A stretch of 64,000 bases of DNA, taken from Atherinomorus stipes. Taxonomy: Eukaryota; Chordata; Actinopteri; Atheriniformes; Atherinidae. The notes under the pieces were generated by a model. The model was not told the DNA's origin. It made no database searches and saw only the letters and a program-made list of their open reading frames with translations. The translations under genes were made by a program, and so were the position numbers. This document shows, piece by piece, positions 47,577 through 59,461 of this stretch. Location: NCBI GenBank assembly GCA_023101725.1, contig JALJCO010001293.1, positions 556,001 to 620,000 on the forward strand. Reading direction: 5' to 3'. Position 1 is the stretch's first letter, and every line of letters starts with the position of its first letter.

Positions 47577-48556
47577 TAGGGCAGGGCGATATGGCCTTTT
47601 TCCAAAATATTTATCACATTATAAATGATAAAAATTTGTGATAACGATACAACTGGAGACAAAATACGTGAAAACTTCACAACTTTATTTGTGCAAATGA
47701 AGATTTACAACTTTTTCCCTTTAACAAGCAGTTGTTTCTGATGTGCATGAAAGTTTTAACTATTTATGAAATCAGCTGTGCTGATGTTGCAAATCCCTCA
47801 CTGTCAGTTTCAGCAAAAAGTGTTTCCATCTTGGAAATGGCCTGCATCCTGAGCAGATCTATGTCCAGCACAGGTGGAGAACCTCAACTCTAGTCCTGTA
47901 TTTATTCAATATTTCCTTGTTCTAGTGCACCTGATTAAAAATAACGAGTCTCTGAGCAGAACGTGATCATATTTATGAGCAGAGCATTCATCAGTCGTAC
48001 ATTCGAGGTGGGCGGGGTTAAAACAGACACGCTGGAAGTTGAAAACTGTCACTTCCACATTTCCGCTGAGGCGAAATTAAACGGATAGTTTTAATAAACA
48101 GCTGATCAAGGAGGTGAGAAAGTACAAAATATATACAGCATGTGGCATTTAGATACATAAACACCGCCGAGAGTGCAACCCAGTCTGCCTGCGACGAACA
48201 AAGTTTTTCCACAGTCATCCCCCCGCATTAATACCCACCCCACCACAGAGGAAGCTTCACGTGGAGAATAAAAAGACCAAAACAAACTTTTTTCTTGTTC
48301 TAGCGGCCTTGAGAACAAGAAGAAAGTTCTGGCTTCTCATGGAGGATGGATGGAACAAGCTTTAAGTCAAGGCGCTGCTTTTGCCTTCCTCTTCCTCAGT
48401 CGCTTCCAGACTGGCTGCATGTGCGTTTGACAGAATCAAAACAATGGCAGTCCGCATGCATATTTCACCCAGATTCTATGGTGATATTTCATTTTTTTGT
48501 CATTCCCGAACGTTACACCGGTATTACCGTGAACAGTATGATATGACCCAGCGCTA
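47577..48556. mobile_element. hAT-like element (TAGGGCAGGGCGATAT ends) with nested foldback
   Basis: The left TAGGGCAGGGCGATATGG is mirrored by the right 'catatgacccagcgcta'-type end. Perfect 8-bp duplications CTGTAGCC lie at 47569-47576 and 48557-48564. The centre is occupied by the inverted-repeat element at about 47995-48343. Confidence 0.85.
47995..48343. mobile_element. Inverted-repeat element ('GAGAACAAG' family), copy 2
   Basis: The segment 'aaacagctgatcaaggaggtgagaaagtac...catgtggcatttagatac' is the reverse complement of the middle of 14937-15354, and 'gagaacaagaagaaagttct' equals its right terminus. The left boundary is approximate. Confidence 0.65.
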
Positions 48557-48756
48557 CTGTAGCCTTCAGAAGTGAAAACAAATGTCATGTATATTTGAAA
48601 AAAGCATCAATCCAACAGTTTGACAGGCAGAAGTCAAAGTATTGATTGTAGATTACCAATAAGTCCTTTAATATTGCAAAAGCCTTACATTGTATCATAG
48701 TTAACGCCCCTCCAGCAATGTTTTCTGGCTACACTGTGTTTACTACGGACTTGTAC

Positions 48757-49299
48757 TCCGTATTTTCCAGACTGTAAGTCGCATCAGTCAAAAAATGAAT
48801 CATGAAGAGGAAACAAACATATATAAGTTGCACTGGACTATAAGTCGCATTTATTTATTTAAAAATAGGGCTAGATATAGGGTTAGATATTTTTCATATC
48901 TAACTTGTTACTGCTAAAAATCAGTCCAATTCCAAAGTTAATGCATGTAAATGATCAGAAACATCATAACGAAGAAAGATAAATGTGTTTTTTGAGGATT
49001 TATTCCACCACACAGGCAGTGCAGCCAGATGTCCAAAATGAACTCCTCTCACTGTGAAAAGACTATTTTGGTATTTTGGCCCTTGGAGCAGAATATAGTA
49101 GTCACAAGCCTATAGCGCCCTCTTTTGAGATTAGATGGTAATATTTACTCATTGGCTTATGTCAGTCAATATAAATTATTAATACTTAAAAATATGTTAA
49201 ATTGTATATATTTTGGTATATAAGTCACACTGGACTATAAGTCGCACAAGCAACAAAACTATGAAAAAAAGTGTGACTTATAGTCCGGAAAATACGGTA
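48757..49299. mobile_element. Inverted-repeat MITE (CCGTATTTTCC ends)
   Basis: The left CCGTATTTTCCAGACTGTAA is mirrored by the right 'ttatagtccggaaaatacgg'. Repeats of 'ggactataagtcgca' occur near both ends, as in a very widespread vertebrate/fish MITE type. No coding sequence is present. Confidence 0.75.
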
Positions 49300-51161
49300 A
49301 CAATTTCAGACAAGTGCAGCTTCTCAGCTGATCACTTTGTCACCAAAGCCAGTGTTTTTTCAGGTGAATCGTCATCACACTGAGCGGTGAGGGCAGGTAA
49401 GATGAAGTACTCTGGTTAATTCAACAGGGACAGCAAACATTAGTGGTTAATCCATCACGCTGGTTTTCACGTAGCAACAAAACAGTGCTAGCCATGGAAT
49501 GATGGAAAGTCTTAAAGGAATATCTATGACCAGATTCCCTACGTTTTAAGGTAAAATACCTTAAACACACGTTTACACACACATTCAGACATGATCTAAT
49601 AAAACTATCCAACGTCGCATTCCAGTAAGTCTAGAGCTTCTCTAATAAAAACCTCTTTATCATTACCGTGTGTCAGACAAGGGGCAATGCTGGCGCCGGC
49701 TTGCACAAAGTCTGAGGTTCAAGTGAGTGAGTTCAAATCCCAACTGAACTCACTGGTCACCAGCAAACTGTCTGGTCCTCCTCAGTGTGGGCCGCTCGCT
49801 CTAAAAGCACATCAGTCCTGGGAACTAAGGTGCTCTTCAAACAGAGAAAGCTATTCGAAGGTGATTTATTTACTAAATGGACGGTAAGAGGTAGAAAAAC
49901 TTCAGCATCTGGGGGTGGGGGGGTTCAGGGAGCCACAAATATCTTTCCCCTGACAGTCAGAATGGGGGCTTAAAACCAAAATTGCTTTGTGTGCAAGACT
50001 AATGTTTAATAATTCTAACATCTGTGTGCTAACATACCTGGCTATTTAAGAGGCAGAGAAGACTGCTGCGTGCAACACACACACTGGGAAAGGGGGGGTC
50101 CTGTTACGAGCAGCACATGCTTCAGAGCAGCCCATAAATTCATGTCAGTCTGGAAATAGATCTGTAAATATAGAAGGGCCCGGCCGTAGAGGTGGGAATG
50201 ACAGAGGAAAAGGGCAGGCTCGTACCATCCTCTACTGCCCAGCTCGCTTCCTGTGCAATAACCCGGCCTCGCACTTCGCCGAACCCTTTACCACCTCATC
50301 GCCACTTGCCCGGGGCACAGCGGGAGGGGCAATGAGATGAAGAGTGAGAGGGGTGGGGTGGAAAGGGCAGGTTCCCATCACTATCGCTGACATCTAAAAA
50401 ACACCACTCTGCACGGTTTAACTGCACACATCTTCTTCATGACCCAATTTTAACCTTTTAGCTTCTGACAAATAAGATGTTTGGAGGGGGGGGCGACATT
50501 CTTTCAGCTGCGCTGCAACGATCGTAAAACATTACAGGAGTTTGTCAGCCTGCAAACCCTGCATCATCAGAGCATAGACGCACCTATTACATTGGAGTCT
50601 TACACGATAATTCATCAACAGAACAAATGACTCTGACCCACTGCCGATCCATTCTGCTGCTCTCAACCTTTTCCATACTTTACTTTATCCAAGTAAAGCC
50701 ACATTCCCAGTTCAGATGTCGTCTTTAACTTACAGGAATGGCGTTTCGTGAGATGATGCTGCCGCTATAAAATCAGGATTTTATCAGAGAGGAGAAACAG
50801 CCAGGAAATGCTTTACATCACCACAAAACGATGCAAACAGTGCTTCAACAAAGTATTAGTTTGAGGGTGTGCACGCTTATGCAACTAGCTTATTTTTTTA
50901 TGTTTTTTTCCCCCCAAGCACGCTGTACAGGTCATAAGTCACATTAAAGGTGAGAAAAGGTCGCAGATCTGGCATTTTAACTTGGGCGCGTACACTTTTT
51001 ATATCCGCTGTATACATGTAGAAGCAATTTGATCCCCTGCCACTTAATCTGGATGTGCTAATCTGACTGTGAAATTTTGGGGATTTTGTTGGCATTTACG
51101 TGCATTTCTAAAGTAATTTCTGTGTCACGTAAAGCGTTACCCCCTGCTTTGCACGATGATG

Positions 51162-51186
51162 GTGTGTGTGTGTGTGTGTGTGTGTG
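51162..51186. repeat. (TG)n microsatellite
   Basis: About 12 TG units. Confidence 0.9.
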
Positions 51187-51853
51187 GACTACAGGAGCAA
51201 GGGCTGATGTAACATGAGTGTGTAAGAGAAATAAAAGGTCAGGGGGGCTGAATTGAACTGCTACACCAAGCTCCACAGGAGTAAATTTCCCCGTTTTGAA
51301 TCAGTGGATGCTAAGGTACATGTTTGCTAGTCCACTTGCCCAAATGTTATCACTGTCTGGGAAACTTTTTGTTTTAATTGTTTTGAAACAAATATTTACT
51401 ATTTTTTCTATCCTTATCGCAAAGAAAAAACAATCAAACAAAAATGGAATAAATTTTATACTTTAAATTTACTTTTCACAAATTTAATGCAAAGACATTG
51501 TATAAAACAGTGAAATACAATTTATTCAGTGAATGTGAATGCTTCAGACTTTTAAACATATTTAAAGCAAAAACATGCTGATAGTTTTTCTTGCGTCCAA
51601 CTCCGACTCAAACAAATATTACATTGTACTCTTTTCTCTATTATTCAGAAGAAACACATTTACGCAAATTGTCTCTCATTTCCGTAATAATCCGATTTCA
51701 TAATGAACTTAATTTGCAATTGTTAATGTTAAATTCCGTCCGTCATTCCGTGATCGCAGATTTCATGGGGCAGAATGGGCAGACTGGTTGGAGATGACAA
51801 AAGACAACAGGAACTCATAAAACCACTGGTTCTAACCAAGGTATGCAGAATAC

Positions 51854-53262
51854 TAGGGATGCACAATATTGGAATTTTGGCTGATATCCCATATGCCGAT
51901 ATTTTAAAACTCATGTGGCCGATAACCGATATCGATACCGATATTGAAGCTGAAAAAAGATAAGCAGTCATTGCAAATAGCAGTTTTGCTATCCGTTTCT
52001 AACACTTTGAAAAATAGGGGTTGTAAAAAATATCGATACACTGAAATATTACAATATTTTCATATGCCGATATCAAATCCATATTTTTTTTTATCCTTTT
52101 TCTGTGACAAACTCTCACAAAATATTTTATGAATTCTCACGAGATTTTGTCAAAGAACAATGAAATATCGCGAGATTTTGTTAGTAAAAGATCAATATCG
52201 CGTTTAAAAAATGTCAATATGATATCAGCATATGAAAATCACAAAATTTTGGGGAATTCTCAAGAGATTTTGTAACTATGAGATATCGCAATATTTTGTT
52301 AGCAAAATAGATTGATATTAAATTTTTAAATGTCAATATGATATCAGCATATGAAAATTATTGCGAAATTTTAGTGAATTCTTGAGATTTTATAACAAAA
52401 CGATGAAATAGTGATATTTTGTTGGCAAAATAGAATGATACCATATTTGTAAAAGTCAATATATCAGCATATGAAAATATCAGAAAATATTTGCAAATTC
52501 TCGCAAGAATCAGTAACTGATCGATGAAATATTGTGAGATTTCATTAGTAAAATACCGATACCAAGTTTCGAAATGTCAATATGATATCAGCATATGAAA
52601 ATATCGTGATATGTCAGTGCACTGATATTTTTTCCCACCCCTAGTCTTTAGAAGTTTGGGGAAACGTGAAAACATATTTTCATATGCCAATATCAAATTG
52701 ATATTAAAAAATGTGGCATCAATCTATATTACTTACAAAATTTTGTGAGATTTCATCGTTCTGTTAAAAAAATGTCATATTTTGAGATTTCGTAACATAA
52801 CTATGAAATATCGCGAGATTTCATTGGTGAAATAGATCGATACTGTATTTTTAAATGTCAGTATGATATCAGCATTTGAAAATATTGCAAAATTTTTGTG
52901 AATTCTCATGAGATTTTGTAAGAGAGCGATGAAATATCAGAAGATTTCATTAGTAAAAAAGATTGATACCGCGTTTTTAAATGTCAATAAGATATCAGCA
53001 TATGTAAATATTGCAAGCATATGAAAATATTGTGATATTTCAGTGTATTGATATTTTTTCCTAATCTTTAAAGGTTTTAAAGTCTGTAAAAAAAGGTTTT
53101 TTGAAGAAGAACGGGAAGAAGTAGTTTTGGGGTTTTTTTTAAGACTTCAGAAACAGCGGGCTGATCAGTTAAATATCAGTGGGGTGGCTGATGTCCGATA
53201 CCCAGTTTTAAAGCCGATATAGGCCGATACTGATAGGGGGCCGATTATATCATGCATCCCTA
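51854..53262 (+). mobile_element. Composite hAT-like element D, expanded inner repeats
   Basis: It starts TAGGGATGCACAATATTGG and ends ATCATGCATCCCTA. The outer halves match elements A-C. The inner part is about twice the usual length, with a second inner-type start after 52630. Flanking 8-mers (CAGAATAC and GATCAGGT) do not match, so the copy is probably a recombinant or tandem fusion. Confidence 0.8.
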
Positions 53263-53410
53263 GATCAGGTTGCTGTATTTCTTCATAAACTACTACTACT
53301 TCTTCAAAAACGTCATTTTTCAGACTTTAAAACTTCTAAAGACAGTTTCTTTTAGGATGTTCTGTGTGAACAGAGTTTATACACGATCATTTGTGTAAAT
53401 AACCAAATAT

Positions 53411-53714
53411 TAGGGCTGGGAAAAAATATTAATACACTGAAATAAAATTCTATTTTCATATGCAGATTTCATATTGATATTTGAAAGTGCGATATTGATC
53501 TATTTTACCTACAAAATCTTGCAAGATTTCATTGTTCTCTTACGAAATCTCGCAAGATCTCAGGAAAACACGCAAGATTTCATAACAAAACGACAAAATC
53601 TTGCGAGATTTCTTTTGTAAAAATAGATTGATACAGCCTTTTTCAATATCGATATGACATCAGCATATGAAAATGTGCGATATTTCAGTGTATCAATATT
53701 TTTTGCCACCCCTA
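53411..53714 (+). mobile_element. Inner-type hAT-like MITE, stand-alone
   Basis: It starts TAGGGCTGGGAAAAAATATT and ends ATATTTTTTGCCACCCCTA. Perfect duplications CCAAATAT are at 53403-53410 and 53715-53722. Confidence 0.9.
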
Positions 53715-53929
53715 CCAAATATCCCTCGTTTTTGGGTATTGTTTTTGCTTTTTTTTTAACTCAGGAAGAAGAAAATCGAGGTGGTTCTAGGATATAACGC
53801 ACATATCCTATTAGTTTTGTTTGAACAACTGTCATTAAGTTTGACTTGTTATACATAACACAAGTTGAGGTATTTTTCTAATTTTGCATAAGGAATGAAT
53901 ATTGCATAATTCATTTTTCAGCATTAATA

Positions 53930-54015
53930 TCAGTATCAATATCGGTCAATGGCCACATGAGTTTTAAAATATCGGCATATCTGATATCGGTGAAAATTCC
54001 TATGTCGTGCATCCC
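53930..54015 (-). mobile_element. Composite hAT-like element, terminal fragment
   Basis: 'catgagttttaaaatatcgg...gtcgtgcatccctac' is the outer end of the composite family in reverse orientation. It may be the far end of a rearranged element D. Confidence 0.7.
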
Positions 54016-54016
54016 T

Positions 54017-54245
54017 ACTTCAATGGCCTCCACAGTCACCAGATCTCAGCCCAACAGAGCAGCTTTGGGATGTGGTGAAAGGGAGATTCTCATCATGGAT
54101 GTGCAGCAACTGTGTGACGCTATTATGTCCATATGAAGCAAAATCTCTGAGGAATGTTTCCTTGTTTCCTTTCCTTCCTTGTTGAATCTATGACACCAAG
54201 AATTAAAGCAGTTCTGAAGGAAAAAGGGCATCGAGCCTGATACTA
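54017..54245 (+). mobile_element. Tc1-like transposase 3' fragment, third family, copy c
   Basis: 'ggcctccacagtcaccagatctc...gagcagctttgggatgtgg' followed by 'atggatgtgcagcaactgtg' matches 23940-24060 closely. It is broken and carries a small insertion of 'ttcctttccttcc'. Confidence 0.75.
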
Positions 54246-55575
54246 AAAAGGAGTGGATAACAGCGTTAGCTGTGAGCATAAAACTTATCTGCCAGGCAAG
54301 AAAAGGAGAAATGACAGTTCACTGACAAATGCCTCTGACATCCCACCATCAACTCACTAATGAATGAACTTTGTGTGCATTCATAAAAGGACAACTTAAT
54401 CAAAGCCACTGATGGGTAAATGTTGACATCATTTATCTGCCAGCTGTTTACCACATTAATGAGCAGATTACCTACTCTGAGGATTTTCCCTAAATGTGAC
54501 ACAGCCATCATTCCTAATCTCAGTGTGAGGGGTATCATCTACCCTTCTAAGAGTTTTTCTCACGCTCCATCGAGGTGCTAACTCCCTAACTCCAGCAGAT
54601 GTACAAGAAACCCAGTTTGTGTTTTATCTCATATTCCCAGTCACATTTGACAGACATGAAATGCTCCTGCCAGCTGGATGGAAACAGAGCCGTCTCCTCG
54701 TCCCCCTCCTCCTCCTGCCTCCCTGCCTCCTCTGGGTCAAGGATCCAGGTGTGCCTCTATCTGTTCAGCACTGCAGCTGAAAGGAAGTGCATTCCTGAGT
54801 GATGATGATGCGTTTCCTCTCAGCATCGCTGTGTGCCTTGACACGCCGCTGCTGCAAATTACAGCACCACATCAAAGGCTGCCTGCCATGACTCAATGGA
54901 TCAACACACACACCTAGATGCAAAGCACAGACTGTAAACAAGCCAACGCACACAAGATTATTCTTCCTCTGTAAGCATGTGTGTGTGTGTGAGCACTGTT
55001 TCTGACCGTTATATTGAACTACATGAACTCGCTGCTGGGTTTGTACTGCAAACAAAAGTAAACTGAAAGGAGGATAAAGGCAAACGGCAGGATTTCTCCC
55101 AGCGCTTTGAGCTGATGTGTCATGTTAGCCGGCACAGATTCAGCAGCGACTTGCTACGCTAGTCAGTCAAGCTGAAGAGCTCACGTTCAGGCAAATGCAG
55201 ACACTCTGAAGAAAGCGAGGATTACAAACTGCACGCCTAACATTGATTATTACCGTCTGTATCGCAGCATCTGTATTAAAAAAAAAAAAAAAAAAATCTA
55301 TCTACTGCAGTACAGTGGACATAAAACATACCGGTACTGTCATAGCAATCGTCTGTTACTAAATATTCACATTTCTTATGGAAATGTGTTAAGTCTAACA
55401 AAGTGAATATAGGGGAACAAGTTTGGTAATGTTTTTAAACAAACTTCATCTTTCTTCACGTAAAAATAAGCTAGCAAGGTTAGCATCCCTATTGATTCCT
55501 TCTAAATATTGTATGGGGCTCTGGGTGGGATGTAGACGCCTGCACAACCATGCAAACATCTCTACAAAGGAATCA

Positions 55576-56309
55576 CAATTAGGGAGCCGATTTTATCGTA
55601 CATCCCTATCGGTATTGGCCTTAAAATTGAGTATCGGACATCGGACATCCCACCGATATTTAACTGATCAGCCCACTGTTTCTAAAGTCTTAAAAAAAAA
55701 AAAAAACTTCTTCAAAAACGTCTTTTTTTACAGACTTTAAAACTTCTAAAGACTAGGGGTGGAAAAAAATATCGATACACTGAAATTTCTCAATACACCA
55801 TCATATTGACTAGACGCGGTATCTTTCTATTTTGCTAACGAAATCTCGCGAGATTTTATCGGTCTGTTACAAAATCTCACTATATTTTGTGAATTCTCGC
55901 GAGATTTCATAACAGAACAATGAAATATCGTGAGATTTCATTAGCAAAATAGAAAGACACTGCGCTTTTGAATGTCAATATATCAGAATATGAAAATATC
56001 GCAAAATTTATCATGAAATTCTGCGAGGTTTTGTAACAGAATGATGAAATATCGTAAAATAGATCGATACAGTGTTATCAAATATTGATCTGATATTGGC
56101 ATATGAAAATATCACAATATTTCAGTGTATCGATGTTTTTCACCCCTATTTTTTTAAGTGTTGGAAACGGATAACAAAACTGCTATTTGCAATGACTGCT
56201 TATTTCTTTCAGCTTTAATATCGGCATCGATGTTGGTTATCGGCCACATGAGTTTTAAAATATCGGCATATAGGATATCAGCCAAAATTCAACATCGTGC
56301 ATTCCTAAT
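55576..56309 (-). mobile_element. Composite hAT-like element E, with two exact TCTCGCGAGA motifs
   Basis: Reverse orientation. The right end reads ATCGTGCATTCCTA. The left end is scrambled ('tagggagccgattttatcgtacatccctatcgg'). The inner part contains exact TCTCGCGAGA at 55844-55853 and 55895-55904. No target duplication is legible. Confidence 0.75.
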
Positions 56310-58052
56310 ATTAACTATACCTGTCACAATTCCTATGCTTTTCTAGCTCTGTTAAATTTATAAGTACCATCATCACTATTTTATATGCTATACTGGTGTT
56401 TTTTGTCATAAGTTTTCTTATCTTGTTCTATTTATCATTTATGTTTAATGGTTGCAGTACGGCTGGTTAGCCCAAGACAAATTACCCACCTGGTGGGACT
56501 ATAAAGTTTACCTATGCGACTGCAAATAATTTCCACTTTGAGAAAGACTTGCAACATAAATCAAGGAAGCAAGACATCAGGACATGATGGGAATATTCTG
56601 ATAAAGGCCTTAAAAAAAAATCTAAGTACAGAATACAAACAAAGATCCAGAAAAGAAGAAGAAATACAATGGAGGTAAATCTCATAACGCCAAATAAAAA
56701 TGAAGGTTGAGCATCTTCTCTTCAAATAGCTGGAAAAACACCTGCACACAAGTCATCACCAGCGTTTTGTCACCAGAAATCAGCAGAAATTTAACGTGGG
56801 TGATCTTTAACAGAGATGCAAAAAACACCAGCAGACGGAGATGTTGGAAATGTGAAGCTGCTGATTCAGCTCTGTGACAAGTTCTTGGAATCGGCATCAT
56901 CGGCGAGTTGGGGTCAGGGTCTTCCTATGACCGCTTGGCCTTTTACTCTTTGCACATGTTTTGCAGGATTTTCTAAACACTCCACAGCTTTCCACTACGT
57001 CACACACAAGTTCAGGCACCTGCTACTGTAAAGTGGGTGTGTTTGAAGGACATCTGACACTTTTCTAATAGTCTTTTTAATTAAATTTAATTAAATTTAA
57101 TACATTTTAATTTAATTTAACTTTTTAAAAATATTTCACTTTTTTTCCCCTCTAATATTCTGCGGTATTTATCATACAAACACTTAATACGGTTACTTCT
57201 GTAAAAGTATTTTATGTGTCCTGCCCGCATGCTTAACCGCTCCGCTGTTGTTTAATATAAACAAACATGTTTCCAATATGCAGAAATGTGTCTCTTGCAG
57301 CAGACAAAAGGATTTAAAACACACAAACACCCACACATTAGTACACTCAGCGTACATGCTGACACAAACAAAACAGCAGCGTGTGTGCAGACAGGCACAC
57401 ACAGACACCGCCGCCAGCCAGGGCTTTTTTTGGGGCGATTCAGTCTGCAGCTGACCTAAGATAAACCTCCGTTCATTCAGAAAGCACATCGTCTACCAGA
57501 CTGCTTGGCACACAACACATACGGACCTCAAGATGAACCGCGTAGTGGTGCCACTTCCTGCACCGGCACTGTTGGAGACTAGACTTCAGTTTCTAGAGAC
57601 AGATGCCTTCAAAAGGCAACAGCTGGCGGCTTGGAGAGCCTCACAGAAGCCTCGTCAAGATCACACAGACTTGATTCAGCATAGATGTACTACAAGAGCT
57701 GGAAATTGATATTAAAGGGCTAATAATAGAACAGCACTCAAGGTTTTTTTGGCTTTAAGACTTGAAACTCAGACACTTTTTGCTATTTTTGCCCTGTTTT
57801 TTTTTCCCTTATGTAAAAATGCATGGAGCAACTCTAACCCTTTTAATCACAGTCAACAAACAGACATTATTTTAACCAGGACTGCCTCAGTTAAAGAATT
57901 ATAAGTCTGTAATTATGTTTAATGATTATATCAATAGATATAGCACCATAAAGGCCAACAAATCTTTTTCTCATCTAATTCTTGGCTTTCAAGACAAACG
58001 ATAATGGCATTAAAACAAACAAACAAACAAAAAAACAACAGAAACTATTTAC

Positions 58053-58509
58053 TTGGGGTGCAAGATAATTATCGGACCAATAACAGGAAATCATTCCGCC
58101 ATTCCAATAAGTCCGATTTATCATGACGACTTGCCCCGATAACATACATTTACGGGTGAGGTTTTTAAACTGGGGAGGCCAAAAAATTTAAACTCGAGTT
58201 ATTTTTGTGAAATTTGGACTTTAACCCCAAAAGAAAGCTTTTTTTCTTTCTATCATTTTTAAGATCGGATGTGCAGAAGTTGAAAATCTCATTTTTACGC
58301 TTTTGTTGCTAAAATACTGCGATTGGAGGAGAAAAAACAAAACATAACAAAAAACTGCTGCTTCTAAACCACTTTTCCTTATTTTACCCCTTAAAAATGG
58401 AATTTCTGAGTTGGTACGTTTAGGTGAATGAATGTGTTTGCGGTATCGGCCTTTAGGAGCTGAAATTTATTGGTTATCGGTTTCTAAAAAGGGTTATTGT
58501 GCATCCTTA
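58053..58509. mobile_element. hAT-like MITE with 7/8-matching target duplication
   Basis: It starts TTGGGGTGCAAGATAAT and ends GGTTATTGTGCATCCTTA. The flanks CTATTTAC (58045-58052) and CTATATAC (58510-58517) match at 7 of 8. Its ends are related to, but distinct from, the composite family. Confidence 0.7.
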
Positions 58510-59461
58510 CTATATACATAGAGTTAACTGGGTTAGTCACTAACAATGACAACGACCCATAAGTCGGTCCTGTTAGATTTTTTTTGCCATTAAATAATAA
58601 AAACTTTTAATAATTTAAGAAGTCTCCAGAGTGGCTTTGATTTATTTTTGGTGGGCCTCTTGCACAACAAGATTTTTTTCTTCTTCTTCTTTCTTTTTTA
58701 GTTCAGACCAATGAATCCCACACCCAGTTAACCCTTGTCATCAGCACACCCCAGGATCCAAAGAGCACCTGAAGAAATCACAAAGGACCCAGCACTGTTT
58801 CCAAACTGGTATCTGTAGGAACCATTTACATATTTTCCCTTTTTCCCCTCTACATTTTTTTTGTTATTCTCAGATATTTATGCTACTATTCACCGACTAT
58901 CCTAACTAAACCTTGTTTGTGATGCCACTGTGCAGCAAAATGTTAAAATTATTGTCCTTTTCAAACAAACTGTCCTGTCACTTGTGGATCTTTGACTGCT
59001 CCTGATTTGACATTACCTTCACTGTAAGCGATCTGATTGTTCTTAAGTTTGACAGGAAGTAGCTTCATCATCATTTTTTGGTCAAAATAGAAGTCTTTTA
59101 GCAACATAATCTTTCTTATTCATAAAAAGTGATAATAATGTTATCATGGATCACTCATTGTGGATTTAGCATGTAGTCTCTGAAGTAACACTTCATTTTC
59201 CAGCTGGATTGTAAACCTCCTGGATTGGATATAAAAGCCGGGAAAACTTCCATAGATCACTTTAAGGGTAAGCTATCAATCACAATTTATCCCACAAAAG
59301 TTACACCCACCATACCTGAGAAATTATTGACAATATATGCGATAGTGCTTCATCTGGTGGCGTTTTAAGGGTTAAGTGAAGGTGAAAAGCTTTCCAGTGC
59401 ATGTAGCTGGTGTGCATCGCTCAACATGACAAAAAGCAAACACGAACATGTTCTGACTCAC

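Larger units (their letters stand above)
36610..59461 (-). other. irs2: Predicted irs2 intron 1, 22,852 bp
   Basis: The donor on the minus strand is AAGG|GTGAGT (59461-59456). The acceptor is the C-run followed by AG at 36611-36610. The intron holds the hAT-like, Harbinger, Tc1-like and other elements listed separately. Blocks with nothing that I recognise, apart from short simple repeats, are about 38.2-39.2, 40.7-41.5, 44.8-46.1, 49.3-51.8, 54.25-55.57, 56.3-58.0 and 58.5-59.46 kb. These are the places where intronic enhancers could sit. Confidence 0.55.

Noticed and set aside
49690..49760. Possible tRNA-derived SINE (a GTTCAAATCCC box-B-like word)
   Set aside because: No convincing box A at the right distance, no cloverleaf, and no second copy in the window.
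59421..59461. irs2 coding to the stop at 59421 (ending ...VRVCFLSC)
   Set aside because: The tail lies beyond a consensus GTGAGT donor and has no similarity to IRS C-termini. It is most likely intron.
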